Source: RGIG6353 sp045660745
Lineage (GTDB): Bacteria; Bacillota; Clostridia; Oscillospirales; SIG627
NCBI GenBank assembly: GCA_045660745.1
Contig: JAZREJ010000039.1
Span: forward strand, 1 to 64,000
Length of the DNA: 64,000 nucleotides
Direction: 5' to 3'
Below, one piece after another: positions 26,157 to 34,943 of this stretch. The position numbers and the translations under genes are program-made. The notes under the pieces were generated by a model. That model did not search any database. It was given only the letters and a program-made list of their open reading frames with translations, and was not told the DNA's origin. Numbering within the stretch: the stretch's first letter is position 1; every line of letters starts with the position of its first letter.

Positions 26157-27746
26157 TTATTTCAAAACATTTGAAACTATTCCGTATTCATTTGTAAGAA
26201 TGGTATCGCAACCCATTTCAAGAAACTGTTTTGCTTCCTCTTCCGTGTCTGCCCAGTAAACGTTACATATTATTCCATGTGCGTGGGCTTTGTCAATCAT
26301 TTCTTTGTTGATATGCGGCTTGAAAAATTGAACCTTTTGACAACCAAGCGCAATCGCACGGTCTACAATTTCAAATGGACGTGCGGGATCGTGTCCGACA
26401 CAGACGGGAATGTCGGGTGCGTATTCCTTAAATTGGCGTATATTACTGTCACGGTCCAACATAAAGTAAACGTACCTTTCACAATCGTATTTACGTATAA
26501 GGGAAACTATCTCTTTAATTATATCTACAGGATATTCGTCCCAAGCGCTTTTTACGTGAATATTCATTATTACGTGACAAGCAAACTTCTTGAGGATTTC
26601 TTCAAAGGTTGGAATCTTGAGTCCCTTGAACTTTTCTCCGTACTTGATTCCGAAATCGAGTGCACGAAGCTCGTCGAAGGAATGCTTGTATATTATACCC
26701 TCACCTGTAGAGACTCGCTCGAGCACCCAATCGTGTGAGGAAACGATAGCTCCGTCGGTTGTAGGCCAAAGGTCGAATTCGATTTCTTCAACACCCATAG
26801 CGACAGCCGCGCCGAATGCGGGCATAGTGTTTTCCGGAAGGGTTGCAGAAAAGCCTCTGTGTGCACAGAGCCTTGGATAACCCATGACACTTTCGGGAAT
26901 TGTTATTGCGCTTCCCGACGGACGGTACTTCCAAGGACGTCTTCCCTTTTCGATATATTCGTGATGAGCAGACGGGGGATTTCCGAAGCCTGCGGGCTTA
27001 TAATACTTTTCGTGTGGGTCAAACTCGACCGTTTCCATACCTGTACGACTGTACATATCAAGTAAGATCTTGCCAGTCGGAGAAGCAACAAGGCTTGCAC
27101 CTCCAACGGGAGAATCCTCTCCCATTGATACAGATGACCTTACAACGTAGGCGTTAGTGTTATATGCAAGAAATGCGGACATCAACTCAAGGGATGAGTG
27201 AGTGTCGGTGCGCTGATGCGAACAGCCGACAATAATGTCAGGTGTGTATCTTGCGATATTTGCGAAATTCTCGTAAAAGTAAAAATCATAACAGGTGAGA
27301 AATGCATAACGGATGCCATCCATTTCAACGATTGTAGGGGTTGTGTGCTCAAAGGAATATCCCGTTTCCTGATCGGGATTTGCCACCTCTCCGTTTGTCG
27401 GGTGCTCCTTAAAATACAGTCCTCTTATTTCACCGTTTTTATCATACGCATACGTTGTATTGATATATTTTTCTCCACTCTTGTATCTGGCATTGACGAA
27501 CACGTGTGCCGAGCAACGGCGGGCGGTTTCGGATGCCTTATCGAGAAGAGGCTTGTTGTACTTCTTTATACTCGCAAGTCTTTCTTCCGTGTTGTGTGCA
27601 AGACATGGGATGTCAGCCATTTCGGGTAGCACGATTAAGTCAAGCGACTTATCGCACTCATCAAGCATTTTCATCTCAAACTCAAAGCATTCGTCCGAGC
27701 GGGAATAATCTGTATAATATGGTGGTTGAATTATTGCAGCTTTCAT
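26157..27746 (-). CDS. Nitrilase-superfamily amidohydrolase fused to glycerophosphodiester phosphodiesterase
   Basis: The 529-residue protein has two enzymes in one chain. Residues 1-250 are a carbon-nitrogen hydrolase with the Glu-Lys-Cys triad at Glu42 (LPEMAD), Lys113 (YFKEHP) and Cys152 (LTCYDF). Residues 290-529 are a GDPD barrel with CAHRGFSATLPENT (His296, Arg297, Glu305), EIEFDLWPTTDG (Glu323, Asp325) and SSHD (His338). Both active sites look intact. The first would hydrolyse an amide or nitrile, the second a glycerophosphodiester, so a substrate with both bonds is possible. Its ATG overlaps the GH2 stop (TAATG), making it the last gene of the glycan operon. Confidence 0.9.
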   Translation of the reverse strand: MKAAIIQPPYYTDYSRSDECFEFEMKMLDECDKSLDLIVLPEMADIPCLAHNTEERLASIKKYNKPLLDKASETARRCSAHVFVNARYKSGEKYINTTYAYDKNGEIRGLYFKEHPTNGEVANPDQETGYSFEHTTPTIVEMDGIRYAFLTCYDFYFYENFANIARYTPDIIVGCSHQRTDTHSSLELMSAFLAYNTNAYVVRSSVSMGEDSPVGGASLVASPTGKILLDMYSRTGMETVEFDPHEKYYKPAGFGNPPSAHHEYIEKGRRPWKYRPSGSAITIPESVMGYPRLCAHRGFSATLPENTMPAFGAAVAMGVEEIEFDLWPTTDGAIVSSHDWVLERVSTGEGIIYKHSFDELRALDFGIKYGEKFKGLKIPTFEEILKKFACHVIMNIHVKSAWDEYPVDIIKEIVSLIRKYDCERYVYFMLDRDSNIRQFKEYAPDIPVCVGHDPARPFEIVDRAIALGCQKVQFFKPHINKEMIDKAHAHGIICNVYWADTEEEAKQFLEMGCDTILTNEYGIVSNVLK

Positions 27747-29449
27747 TATTTTTCTCCTACCGTTTCCTTGAATCTATCGAAAACACTTTTTGCTGTTTTG
27801 CGCATTCTTTCGCAATCGGTTTTTATATACTGCCTGTCATATGTGACGATTCCGTTCGTCTCGTCCTCAATATCAGACAGCTGCGTAAGAATACTTGCGC
27901 AAAGCCCCTTTTCAACCGCGGGAATTATTTCGTTCATATAAAGGGCTTCAAGACGTTTCATAAAATCCTCTTCATCCGCACATTTTGCATATCCGTACGT
28001 CTTTGAAAGATTGAATGAATGCCCCTTTATTTTACACGAATAACCGCCAAACTCCGAAAGTACGATCGGTCTTTCCGACGCTTTCTTGAATTTGATTTTC
28101 TTAAAATAGACGTGATGACTTTCAACGTCGCTGAGCGCCTCAAAAAACCACCCTGAAGTTGTATCGAATATTCGCGATGGGTCGGCGTGTTTTAAGACCT
28201 CATAGCATCCGTCTGCATCAAACTGCCCCCACCCCTCGTTGAATATTGTGTAATATACCACCGACGGATGGTTATAAAGAAGGTCAAGTGTGTCAAGCGA
28301 ATCGGACAGAAAAGCTTCAAGTCTCTTTTTTTCAGCACCACACTTTTTCTTCCTTTTAAATCCTAACGTCGGAAGTACAGTATCCTTAAAGAAACTGTAG
28401 CTTCCGCTGTTTACCATATCCTGAAAGACAAGCATTCCGTATTTATCACAGTAATAATAGAAAAGCTCAGGCTCTATCTTTATGTGTTTTCTCAGTGTAT
28501 TAAATCCTTGCTTTTTCATTTCAAGGATATCAAAGATATAGCCATCGGGAGTAGCGGGAGTATAAATTCCGTCACTAAAATATCCTTGATCAAGAAGTCC
28601 GTGGAAGAAATACGGCTTCCCGTTAAGGCATATATACGGTGTATTTCCCCGCTTTTCAATATTCACTGTACGCAAAGCGAAATAAGACTCTATCCTGTCC
28701 TCCGTGTCCTCAAGCGTGAAATAATAAAGGTGAGGGTTCTCGGGAGTCCAATGAACAGGATTATCCACATCAATGATTACAGTTTCACCCGAAAAGCTTA
28801 CCGTTTTGCCGTCAAATGTAAGTGTCTTTTCTTCACGTCCGCCGTCAACGTATATTTCAACACTGTTAAGTGACGGCGTAACCTTAAGTGATTTAAAATA
28901 CTTTTCGGGAACGCTCTCAAGCCACACGGCCTGCCAAATTCCGCTTATCGGGGTATACCACATTCCGCCGCGCTTCTTTGATTGCTTACCGTAAGCATAT
29001 CTTTTATCAAGAGTGTCAGAAACTTCCACCTCCATGATGTTTTCGCCTACACGAACACTGTCCGTGACGTCATAACAAAACGGAAGGTATCCGCCGACGT
29101 TTTCGACATACTCCATACCGTTGACTGAAACGCGGGTTATCTGATCACACGCTCCGAAATGCAGGAGCACTTTATCCTTTACGAAGGATTCATCTATTAC
29201 AAAGCTCTTAACATATACGTATTTTTCGTCTTCTCCAAGCACTCTCTCCACCCCTGAAAGCCTTGACTCGGGTGGGAATGGTACTTGTATTTTTGAAATA
29301 TACTCTCTTTTATCCGAGAGAACATATAACTCCCACTCACCAACAAGAGGCATATAACTCTCTCGTTTCAGCTGCGGTCTTGGATATTCTGTCCAATCGG
29401 CACTTGAATTTTCTTCAAACGGAGTTTTAAGATTTTTACAAAGCTTCAT
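27746..29449 (-). CDS. Glycoside hydrolase family 2 protein
   Basis: The 567-residue cytoplasmic enzyme has the GH2 order: sugar-binding jelly roll (about 35-180), a short Ig-like domain (about 180-265) and a TIM barrel (270-560). The acid/base is Glu405 in IFNEGWG and the nucleophile Glu466 in VLSEFGG. It resembles the short uncharacterised GH2 group rather than LacZ; beta-galactosidase, beta-mannosidase or beta-glucuronidase activity is possible. The ATG at 29449 overlaps the ROK stop (ATGA) and follows GAGGAAAA; the longer frame start inside the ROK gene is unlikely. Confidence 0.92.
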   Translation of the reverse strand: MKLCKNLKTPFEENSSADWTEYPRPQLKRESYMPLVGEWELYVLSDKREYISKIQVPFPPESRLSGVERVLGEDEKYVYVKSFVIDESFVKDKVLLHFGACDQITRVSVNGMEYVENVGGYLPFCYDVTDSVRVGENIMEVEVSDTLDKRYAYGKQSKKRGGMWYTPISGIWQAVWLESVPEKYFKSLKVTPSLNSVEIYVDGGREEKTLTFDGKTVSFSGETVIIDVDNPVHWTPENPHLYYFTLEDTEDRIESYFALRTVNIEKRGNTPYICLNGKPYFFHGLLDQGYFSDGIYTPATPDGYIFDILEMKKQGFNTLRKHIKIEPELFYYYCDKYGMLVFQDMVNSGSYSFFKDTVLPTLGFKRKKKCGAEKKRLEAFLSDSLDTLDLLYNHPSVVYYTIFNEGWGQFDADGCYEVLKHADPSRIFDTTSGWFFEALSDVESHHVYFKKIKFKKASERPIVLSEFGGYSCKIKGHSFNLSKTYGYAKCADEEDFMKRLEALYMNEIIPAVEKGLCASILTQLSDIEDETNGIVTYDRQYIKTDCERMRKTAKSVFDRFKETVGEK

Positions 29450-30294
29450 TTTTCCTCGTAAGTGTAAATATTTTCTTTCCCAAGCTCTATTGCCCACAAA
29501 AGTCCGTGAAGAGCCGCAGTATCGGCGTTATCTGTCACGATATACGGGAGCTTACAATACCGCTCAAAGCCGTTTTTGAAAAGCTCCCACGATCTTGTAA
29601 CGTTGCCTCCGAAGAATATTCTTTCGTATCCGTCCGTTTTTGCACGCGCTGTGAGTATCTGTCCAAGATCTTCCCCCATTGTTTCAAACATGTTCAATAG
29701 CTTTTCGTCTCCTTTTTTTGCAATGAACGATATCTTTTTCACCGACATATTTTCATATCCGAGCAATGCTGCACGCCGTCTTATTGCTGTAGCGCAAACG
29801 TATTCCTCGCAAATTCCGTCTTTCCACGGAGCGCACCAAAGAGAGTTCTTCGGCTTCTCAGTCTCGTCAACCCAAAGCTTGCCGTCAACACTTGCAATAT
29901 AACCAAGTCCGGTTCCGATAGTAACTCCGCATACGCGTCCTTTCCTTGACTCGGGATATTTTGAAAGCATACCGAGAAGAAAAGCCCCCGAATCACTGAC
30001 AAAAAATACGTCAGGTACTCCTGCATTGCGTATAATATCCCCGAGGTTGATTTTATACAGCTCGGAAAGCTTATGCTCTGCAAGGCTTACTCCATTTTTA
30101 AAATCGAACGGTCCCGGAGCACACACCGCAACTCTGTCGGGGGTGTTATCCTTAACAAAGCGTCCTATCCTTTCGGGAAGTGGCGCATCATCCTCGGAGC
30201 CGCTTACCGGAAACGAGCCGTTTATCAATTTCCCATTTTCACTGATGCCGTACTTTACATCAGTACCGCCTATATCAAATACTATTATTTTCAT
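29446..30294 (-). CDS. ROK-family sugar kinase-like protein
   Basis: The 282-residue protein starts with FDIGGTDVKYG (phosphate-binding loop 1) and has GVTIGTGLGY (loop 2). The usual ROK zinc-binding motif CxCGxxGC is degenerate: the matching segment reads WCAPWKDGICEEYVCATAI, and the conserved His before it is absent. No DNA-binding domain is present. It could phosphorylate a hexose released by the GH2 enzyme, feeding the PMI-like protein encoded upstream. It follows a hairpin after the PMI-like gene, so it may be expressed at a lower level than the first two genes. Confidence 0.85.
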   Translation of the reverse strand: MKIIVFDIGGTDVKYGISENGKLINGSFPVSGSEDDAPLPERIGRFVKDNTPDRVAVCAPGPFDFKNGVSLAEHKLSELYKINLGDIIRNAGVPDVFFVSDSGAFLLGMLSKYPESRKGRVCGVTIGTGLGYIASVDGKLWVDETEKPKNSLWCAPWKDGICEEYVCATAIRRRAALLGYENMSVKKISFIAKKGDEKLLNMFETMGEDLGQILTARAKTDGYERIFFGGNVTRSWELFKNGFERYCKLPYIVTDNADTAALHGLLWAIELGKENIYTYEEK

Positions 30295-30308
30295 ACTGTC
30301 TCCTTAAA

Positions 30309-30339
30309 AATATCCGAAGGGGGATCCCCTTCGGATATT
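30309..30339 (-). terminator. Intra-operon hairpin after the PMI-like gene
   Basis: A near-perfect palindrome with arms ATATCCGAAGGGG and CCCTTCGGATAT; on the minus strand it is followed by TTTTTAAGG. It lies 32 bp after the PMI-like stop and 15 bp before the ROK start, so it likely reduces transcription of the last three genes. Confidence 0.75.
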
Positions 30340-30371
30340 ATACACTAAAATATTCTTTTTTTCAAGTACTA

Positions 30372-32168
30372 TCAGTCCTTAAGTCTTGTTTTATGAACAA
30401 CAACTGTACCGACTCCAAGGTTTCTTACAGTATATTCACCGAAGTGTGCGGGAATGACAGCCATGTCAAGATTGTTCATGTCATAATACAATTCGGGGTT
30501 GGACTTTGATTCAACTCTTACCTTTTCACCGTCAACGAGTGCAAGCACGTGGAAATCGCCGTTTGTGTTATCGTCGATCTCCTTATCGAAGATGAGGTTT
30601 CTGAGCGAGAAGTAAAGAAGGTCGTGCTCTCCGACTATTATTTCGCGCCATCCGTCGCCCTCTCTTACAACTCCGCCGTGGTTCACAAGATTCTCACGAA
30701 CGTACTCGGCATCCCTCTCGCCTCTGATTACCTCGCTTCCCATCTTGAGGTGTATGGGTCTTGGAAGTCCTGTCTGGGGGTCAAGGCGCTGATAATCGTA
30801 AAGCTTATAGGTGTAAGAGCCAACCGTAAGACTTCCGATCTCAAGGATGACCTGATTCTGACCGGACGCGTGGATAGTTCCCGCGGGAATCATAACCTGA
30901 GTGCCGGGCTTGGATTCAACAGCATAAACATACTTCTGATAATCAACAAGCTCATGAGTCTTTTCGGCTTCTCTTGCCTTTTCAAAGAATTCCTCACAGC
31001 TGTTTTCATCCTGAAAGCCAAGATAGGTCTTTGCATTCTGTCCCGCTATTACTACATAATAACTCTCGTCCTGACGACCAAGCTCTCCGTGATTGACGAC
31101 AACGTACTTCTCGTCGGGGTGACACTGAATCGACATATTGCCCGAGGAATGGTAGGTGTCGTCATAGTTAAATCGAATGGGGAAATATCCGCCGAAGCCC
31201 TCATATGCTCTGTCTCCGAGAAGCTCACGCCCCATGGTCTGCACAAACGTAAAGAACGGGGTCTCGAATTCTCCGTCGTCAATTACGGAAACAAGTGATA
31301 CTTCAAGCGGAATCATATCGAATACCCACGCACAGTTACGCATTTCCTTTGGAAGATTGCGCAGTCTATGAACGTGATATCCACCCCAAACACCCTCAAG
31401 ATAAACAGGACGGCAACGGAAGGGACGTGAGTTAAGCTCATGAAAAAGGTCTTTGAGTGCAGAAAAAGACAGCATCTGCATCTTTTCGGGAACGTCTGCG
31501 GTGATGTAGTAGTCGATAGTTCCCTTCTTGATCATCTCCCAACGCTGTTCCATTACTATTTCAAAATCAATATAGTAATTGCGGCGCATCATAAGGTTAT
31601 ATGCAAGATTCTTAGTGCAACCGATATTGCGGTTCTTACCGTTCTTGCAGTTGAGAACTGCGGTTCTGGGGGTGACGTCCATCCAGACGCGAAGGTCATA
31701 AAGGTCCTGAAGGTCTTCGCAAAGAGCACTCTTTCCGTAAACGATAATCTTATCGGCGTTCTTTATCTGCTCCTTGAGTGCTTCAAGCTTGTCACCGTTC
31801 TGAAGACCTCTGTAGCCGTCACGGTAACGGCGTCCGTAAAGAAGCACGGGGTCAGCCTCTCGGTCCTCCGGAAGATATGGGGTAACTATTGCCTCAATTT
31901 CTTCGGGATCAAGGAAGGTGCATGCGGCATCAACAAACACAACGTTCTGTCCTGCAAGTACCTGACGAAGTACGTTAACAAGTGTCTCGTACTCGGCACC
32001 CGGATAAGCGTCAATACCTATCTTTGAGTTCTTCTCAATTAGCTTTGCAATCTTCTTTGCAACGTTCTGAACACCTTTTGTAAGGTCCTCGCGAACACTT
32101 GCGGGAACGTTTATCTTATTTACCGCATTGGGGTCTGCATACGGATAGGGATGGAACATAAAACTCAT
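30372..32168 (-). CDS. Class I mannose-6-phosphate isomerase-like protein with N-terminal kinase-like domain
   Basis: This 598-residue protein is about twice the size of a minimal PMI. Residues about 250-598 form the PMI cupin part: MSIQCHPDEKY (Gln348, His350) matches the QVHP metal motif and IPAGTIHASGQN (His433) the second. Residues 1-240 resemble a uridine-kinase-like domain: GIDAYPGAEYETLVNVL takes the place of the P-loop and YDLRVWMDVTPRTAVLN resembles a kinase core strand, but the GxxxxGK[ST] lysine is missing. It should interconvert mannose-6-P and fructose-6-P, feeding the glycan products into glycolysis. It starts 16 bp after the clan-A-like glycosidase stop, with AGAGGTAAAAATT. Confidence 0.82.
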   Translation of the reverse strand: MSFMFHPYPYADPNAVNKINVPASVREDLTKGVQNVAKKIAKLIEKNSKIGIDAYPGAEYETLVNVLRQVLAGQNVVFVDAACTFLDPEEIEAIVTPYLPEDREADPVLLYGRRYRDGYRGLQNGDKLEALKEQIKNADKIIVYGKSALCEDLQDLYDLRVWMDVTPRTAVLNCKNGKNRNIGCTKNLAYNLMMRRNYYIDFEIVMEQRWEMIKKGTIDYYITADVPEKMQMLSFSALKDLFHELNSRPFRCRPVYLEGVWGGYHVHRLRNLPKEMRNCAWVFDMIPLEVSLVSVIDDGEFETPFFTFVQTMGRELLGDRAYEGFGGYFPIRFNYDDTYHSSGNMSIQCHPDEKYVVVNHGELGRQDESYYVVIAGQNAKTYLGFQDENSCEEFFEKAREAEKTHELVDYQKYVYAVESKPGTQVMIPAGTIHASGQNQVILEIGSLTVGSYTYKLYDYQRLDPQTGLPRPIHLKMGSEVIRGERDAEYVRENLVNHGGVVREGDGWREIIVGEHDLLYFSLRNLIFDKEIDDNTNGDFHVLALVDGEKVRVESKSNPELYYDMNNLDMAVIPAHFGEYTVRNLGVGTVVVHKTRLKD

Positions 32169-32184
32169 AATTTTTACCTCTTTC

Positions 32185-34728
32185 TTATTCTTCGTATTTT
32201 GTTTTTATAACAAGTCTCTTGCCCTCGGCATAAGCCTTACGGAAGGCAGGAACGCATTCCTGCTTTATAAAGTCGAACTTGCCCTTAGGATAATCGTACA
32301 CGTTACCTTCATAAATGTAAGCATCTCTTGTGTCCGGCTTACCTGCTTTGGCAATCATCTTATTACAGAAAGCAACGTATTCCTTGCCACTTGCACTGAA
32401 AATACCGTCAGGCATCATATAACCGAAATCTGCCATTTCGGTATAGCGGAAACCTCCGCACCACCACCACGGAGCGCTTCCCGCACAGTGAGCCTCCTCA
32501 ATTGAATCTATCATCCAGCGATTGAAGAGTACCTGCTTTTCAATTTTTTCGGGAAGGTAAGTTCGGTTTGTATGGTCATACTGAACTCCCAGCGATTTAG
32601 TACCGCAAACGGTATATCCGTACTCCGCCCATATAACAGGCTTTCCGTCAGTTTCATATTTTTGTATAATACTGCCTGATGTAATTATTCCGATTCCTCC
32701 TATACGGCTTTCGGGATCGTGAATATTATTTTCGTAACCAAAGAAGCCATAGGTCTCAAGCGGGGTAAAATCTATATAATCCTTCGCCTGAGCCGGACCA
32801 TCGGTACATATACCTCCGTGGCGGAAGGTTGTCATCTGATTTGGAATTAGTGGCTTCAAATGCGCCATAAGCTTTGCCCAATAGGAGTTGATACATTCGT
32901 TAACGAAGGTGTGTATATCAATACTTACCTGCCTGTCAAAGCTGATGTAATTGTATGGCTGAGTCGGGAATCTGTTGTCCGACGGGTACTCGGTGTAGCC
33001 GTAGATATCACGCGGAATAGGTCTTCCGTATTCCCTTTCGGCATTTTCCACACTGCCGTACTTATTCTCAAGCCACGACTGCCACTCATCAAAAAACTCA
33101 GCCGACGTTTCATAGTAGTGGTGCTGGTTATCTTGAGTCTCCCACTCCATATCAATGGCAATAACCGTTGGGTTGCCTCCGATAAATATTTTTGCGAATA
33201 CTTCCTCGACCGCCTCGGGGCAGTAAAATTTTGTGGCGGTTGCCTTAACCACTGCCACCATTACACGTATGCCGTGCCTCTTACAACGAATAAGGAAGTC
33301 TCGCATTCCGTGTACTGAACGGTCGATATCTGTAATGTCGAGTCGGGTCAAAACACAGTTTAACCCTATCTCTTCCATGTAGGATAAATCCTCCTCAACA
33401 GTCTTCTGTGAGTAGTTTGACTTATCAAACTGTCCAAGCCAATAAAAAGGCTTTTCAAGTGCGGGATTATAAGTGCTCCAATAGTTTATGCCCGCAAGAT
33501 ACCAGGGCTTATCGCCTATCACAAAATAGTCATCCTTAACAGATACAAACTGTGACGGGTCGGCAACGGGGACAGGTCTTTCAAAGGTATAAGTGCTGTT
33601 TATTTCATCAACAAGCTCGTCTCCCACAAAAAGGCGAGTTGTAATCGGATAATCCTTTCCGTCAACCAGCTTAAGTGAGGAAAGCTCATCAGCCGAAACA
33701 TCAAAATGTACATCAGCGATCGTTCTGATAGCAGTAAGCTTTTCCTTTGAGAAGCGAAGTGGCTCACCCTCGGTTTCCACCTCGATATCGACTCTTACCT
33801 TTACAAAACGGATAGTGTTATTAAGGATCTGAGCACCGACTCTCATACTCTCACCCTCTCGGTAAACAAGACCGTCGGCACCGCCTTCAAACAAGTAAAT
33901 ACCCTTATTTAATTTATTTGCAATCGCAACAAGAAGCTCGTCTGCTCCTTCTATATTCTGCAAACGGCAATTCTCAACACCTATCATTGCAGATGCAGAG
34001 CCTATTGCAGTGTTGTATATAATTCCGTAATCGTTTATACCTTCGTATCCATCCCCCATTGTGCGCTGAAGCTCAATAAAAGCAAACGCACCTCGTGAGC
34101 CGTTTGTAATTCTTCCTCTTTTAATCGGATCGGAATCATTACTGTTTATATCGAAACAATCAACAATAGGGATAAATCTGTTCTGGGAATCCGTTATATA
34201 TCCGCTACCGATTCCCGTTTGGCAGGGTATGGTTACGTCAACGGGATACGGAAGCTTGATTTCCCCATGAAATACATTTTGTCCTTCTACCGCTTCAAGG
34301 CGAGTTATATTCTTGGTGGCATAAGTCTTATAAGAAGGTGCAATCCCCTCGCGCACATAAGGGCGTTCGATACTGAAGCTTGCATCAAGCATATCCTGAA
34401 GCGGAACATTCTTAAAGCCGTTTTCCTCCTTTTCTATTCTGTGATAATAAAGAGGTCCGCCGATAAACAAGACACTTCCCAGAGAATTATTAAATCTGCG
34501 AAGCATATCAACCGTCTCTATGGGAAGATTATTACACTGCGGAACTATCAGCAAAAAGCTGTGAAAATAATATACGTTCTTTTTTGTTATAAACTCCTCA
34601 ACGTCGGTAATTCTCACTGTATAGCCCGCTTTCTTGAGAGTCTTCTCGATAAAAAGACTTTCCTCCATATCATAGCCAGGCCAATTGTCGCGCAAAAGCA
34701 AAACTGTATTTTCAGTACGGTTAATCAT
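32185..34728 (-). CDS. Putative clan GH-A glycoside hydrolase (GH5/GH42-like)
   Basis: The 847-residue cytoplasmic protein has an N-terminal region resembling a ThuA/GATase-like fold (about 1-120), beta-rich middle domains (120-390), and a TIM barrel from about 395 (DDYFVIGDKPWYLAGINYW) to 780. PVIWAEYGY holds the likely nucleophile Glu702; the acid/base candidate is Glu528 or Glu530 in AIDMEWET, where the usual Asn before Glu is absent. The C-terminal barrel loops are rich in Trp (APWWWCGG). The ATG at 34728 is preferred to the GTG six codons upstream. It is the first gene of the operon ending at 26157 and its promoter has AraC-type repeats next to the -35. Confidence 0.78.
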   Translation of the reverse strand: MINRTENTVLLLRDNWPGYDMEESLFIEKTLKKAGYTVRITDVEEFITKKNVYYFHSFLLIVPQCNNLPIETVDMLRRFNNSLGSVLFIGGPLYYHRIEKEENGFKNVPLQDMLDASFSIERPYVREGIAPSYKTYATKNITRLEAVEGQNVFHGEIKLPYPVDVTIPCQTGIGSGYITDSQNRFIPIVDCFDINSNDSDPIKRGRITNGSRGAFAFIELQRTMGDGYEGINDYGIIYNTAIGSASAMIGVENCRLQNIEGADELLVAIANKLNKGIYLFEGGADGLVYREGESMRVGAQILNNTIRFVKVRVDIEVETEGEPLRFSKEKLTAIRTIADVHFDVSADELSSLKLVDGKDYPITTRLFVGDELVDEINSTYTFERPVPVADPSQFVSVKDDYFVIGDKPWYLAGINYWSTYNPALEKPFYWLGQFDKSNYSQKTVEEDLSYMEEIGLNCVLTRLDITDIDRSVHGMRDFLIRCKRHGIRVMVAVVKATATKFYCPEAVEEVFAKIFIGGNPTVIAIDMEWETQDNQHHYYETSAEFFDEWQSWLENKYGSVENAEREYGRPIPRDIYGYTEYPSDNRFPTQPYNYISFDRQVSIDIHTFVNECINSYWAKLMAHLKPLIPNQMTTFRHGGICTDGPAQAKDYIDFTPLETYGFFGYENNIHDPESRIGGIGIITSGSIIQKYETDGKPVIWAEYGYTVCGTKSLGVQYDHTNRTYLPEKIEKQVLFNRWMIDSIEEAHCAGSAPWWWCGGFRYTEMADFGYMMPDGIFSASGKEYVAFCNKMIAKAGKPDTRDAYIYEGNVYDYPKGKFDFIKQECVPAFRKAYAEGKRLVIKTKYEE

Positions 34729-34757
34729 ATTTTCACCATCTTTCACTTTCTACACAG

Positions 34758-34787
34758 ATTATAAACCACACGCCCCTTTTCTGTCAA
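34758..34787 (-). promoter_or_regulatory. Promoter of the 34728-26157 glycan operon
   Basis: On the minus strand TTGACA (34787-34782), 18 bp, TATAAT (34763-34758), about 30 bp before the start codon. The AraC-type direct repeat ends 2 bp upstream of the -35. Confidence 0.85.
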
Positions 34788-34789
34788 TT

Positions 34790-34819
34790 ACTATATTGTC
34801 TAAAAATTTAACTATATTG
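34790..34819. promoter_or_regulatory. Candidate AraC operator: ACTATATTG direct repeat, 21-bp period
   Basis: ACTATATTG occurs at 34790-34798 and 34811-34819, identical over nine bases and exactly 21 bp apart. The proximal copy abuts the -35 box of the glycan operon, the classical position for an AraC-type activator. The regulator is probably the product of the divergent gene at 34944. Confidence 0.65.
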
Positions 34820-34882
34820 CTATAAGAATCAACTTTTGCGCCATTAAACCATGTTACAGATTGAACGATATTAATATTCAAG

Positions 34883-34911
34883 TTGACACGTTCTATTTTG
34901 TATGATATACT
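34883..34911 (+). promoter_or_regulatory. Promoter of the AraC gene at 34944
   Basis: TTGACA (34883-34888), 17 bp, TATACT (34906-34911), with the ribosome site GGAGGAT some 20 bp downstream. Confidence 0.8.
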
Positions 34912-34943
34912 TTTTAAAACAAACTGAAGCAGGAGGATATAAC

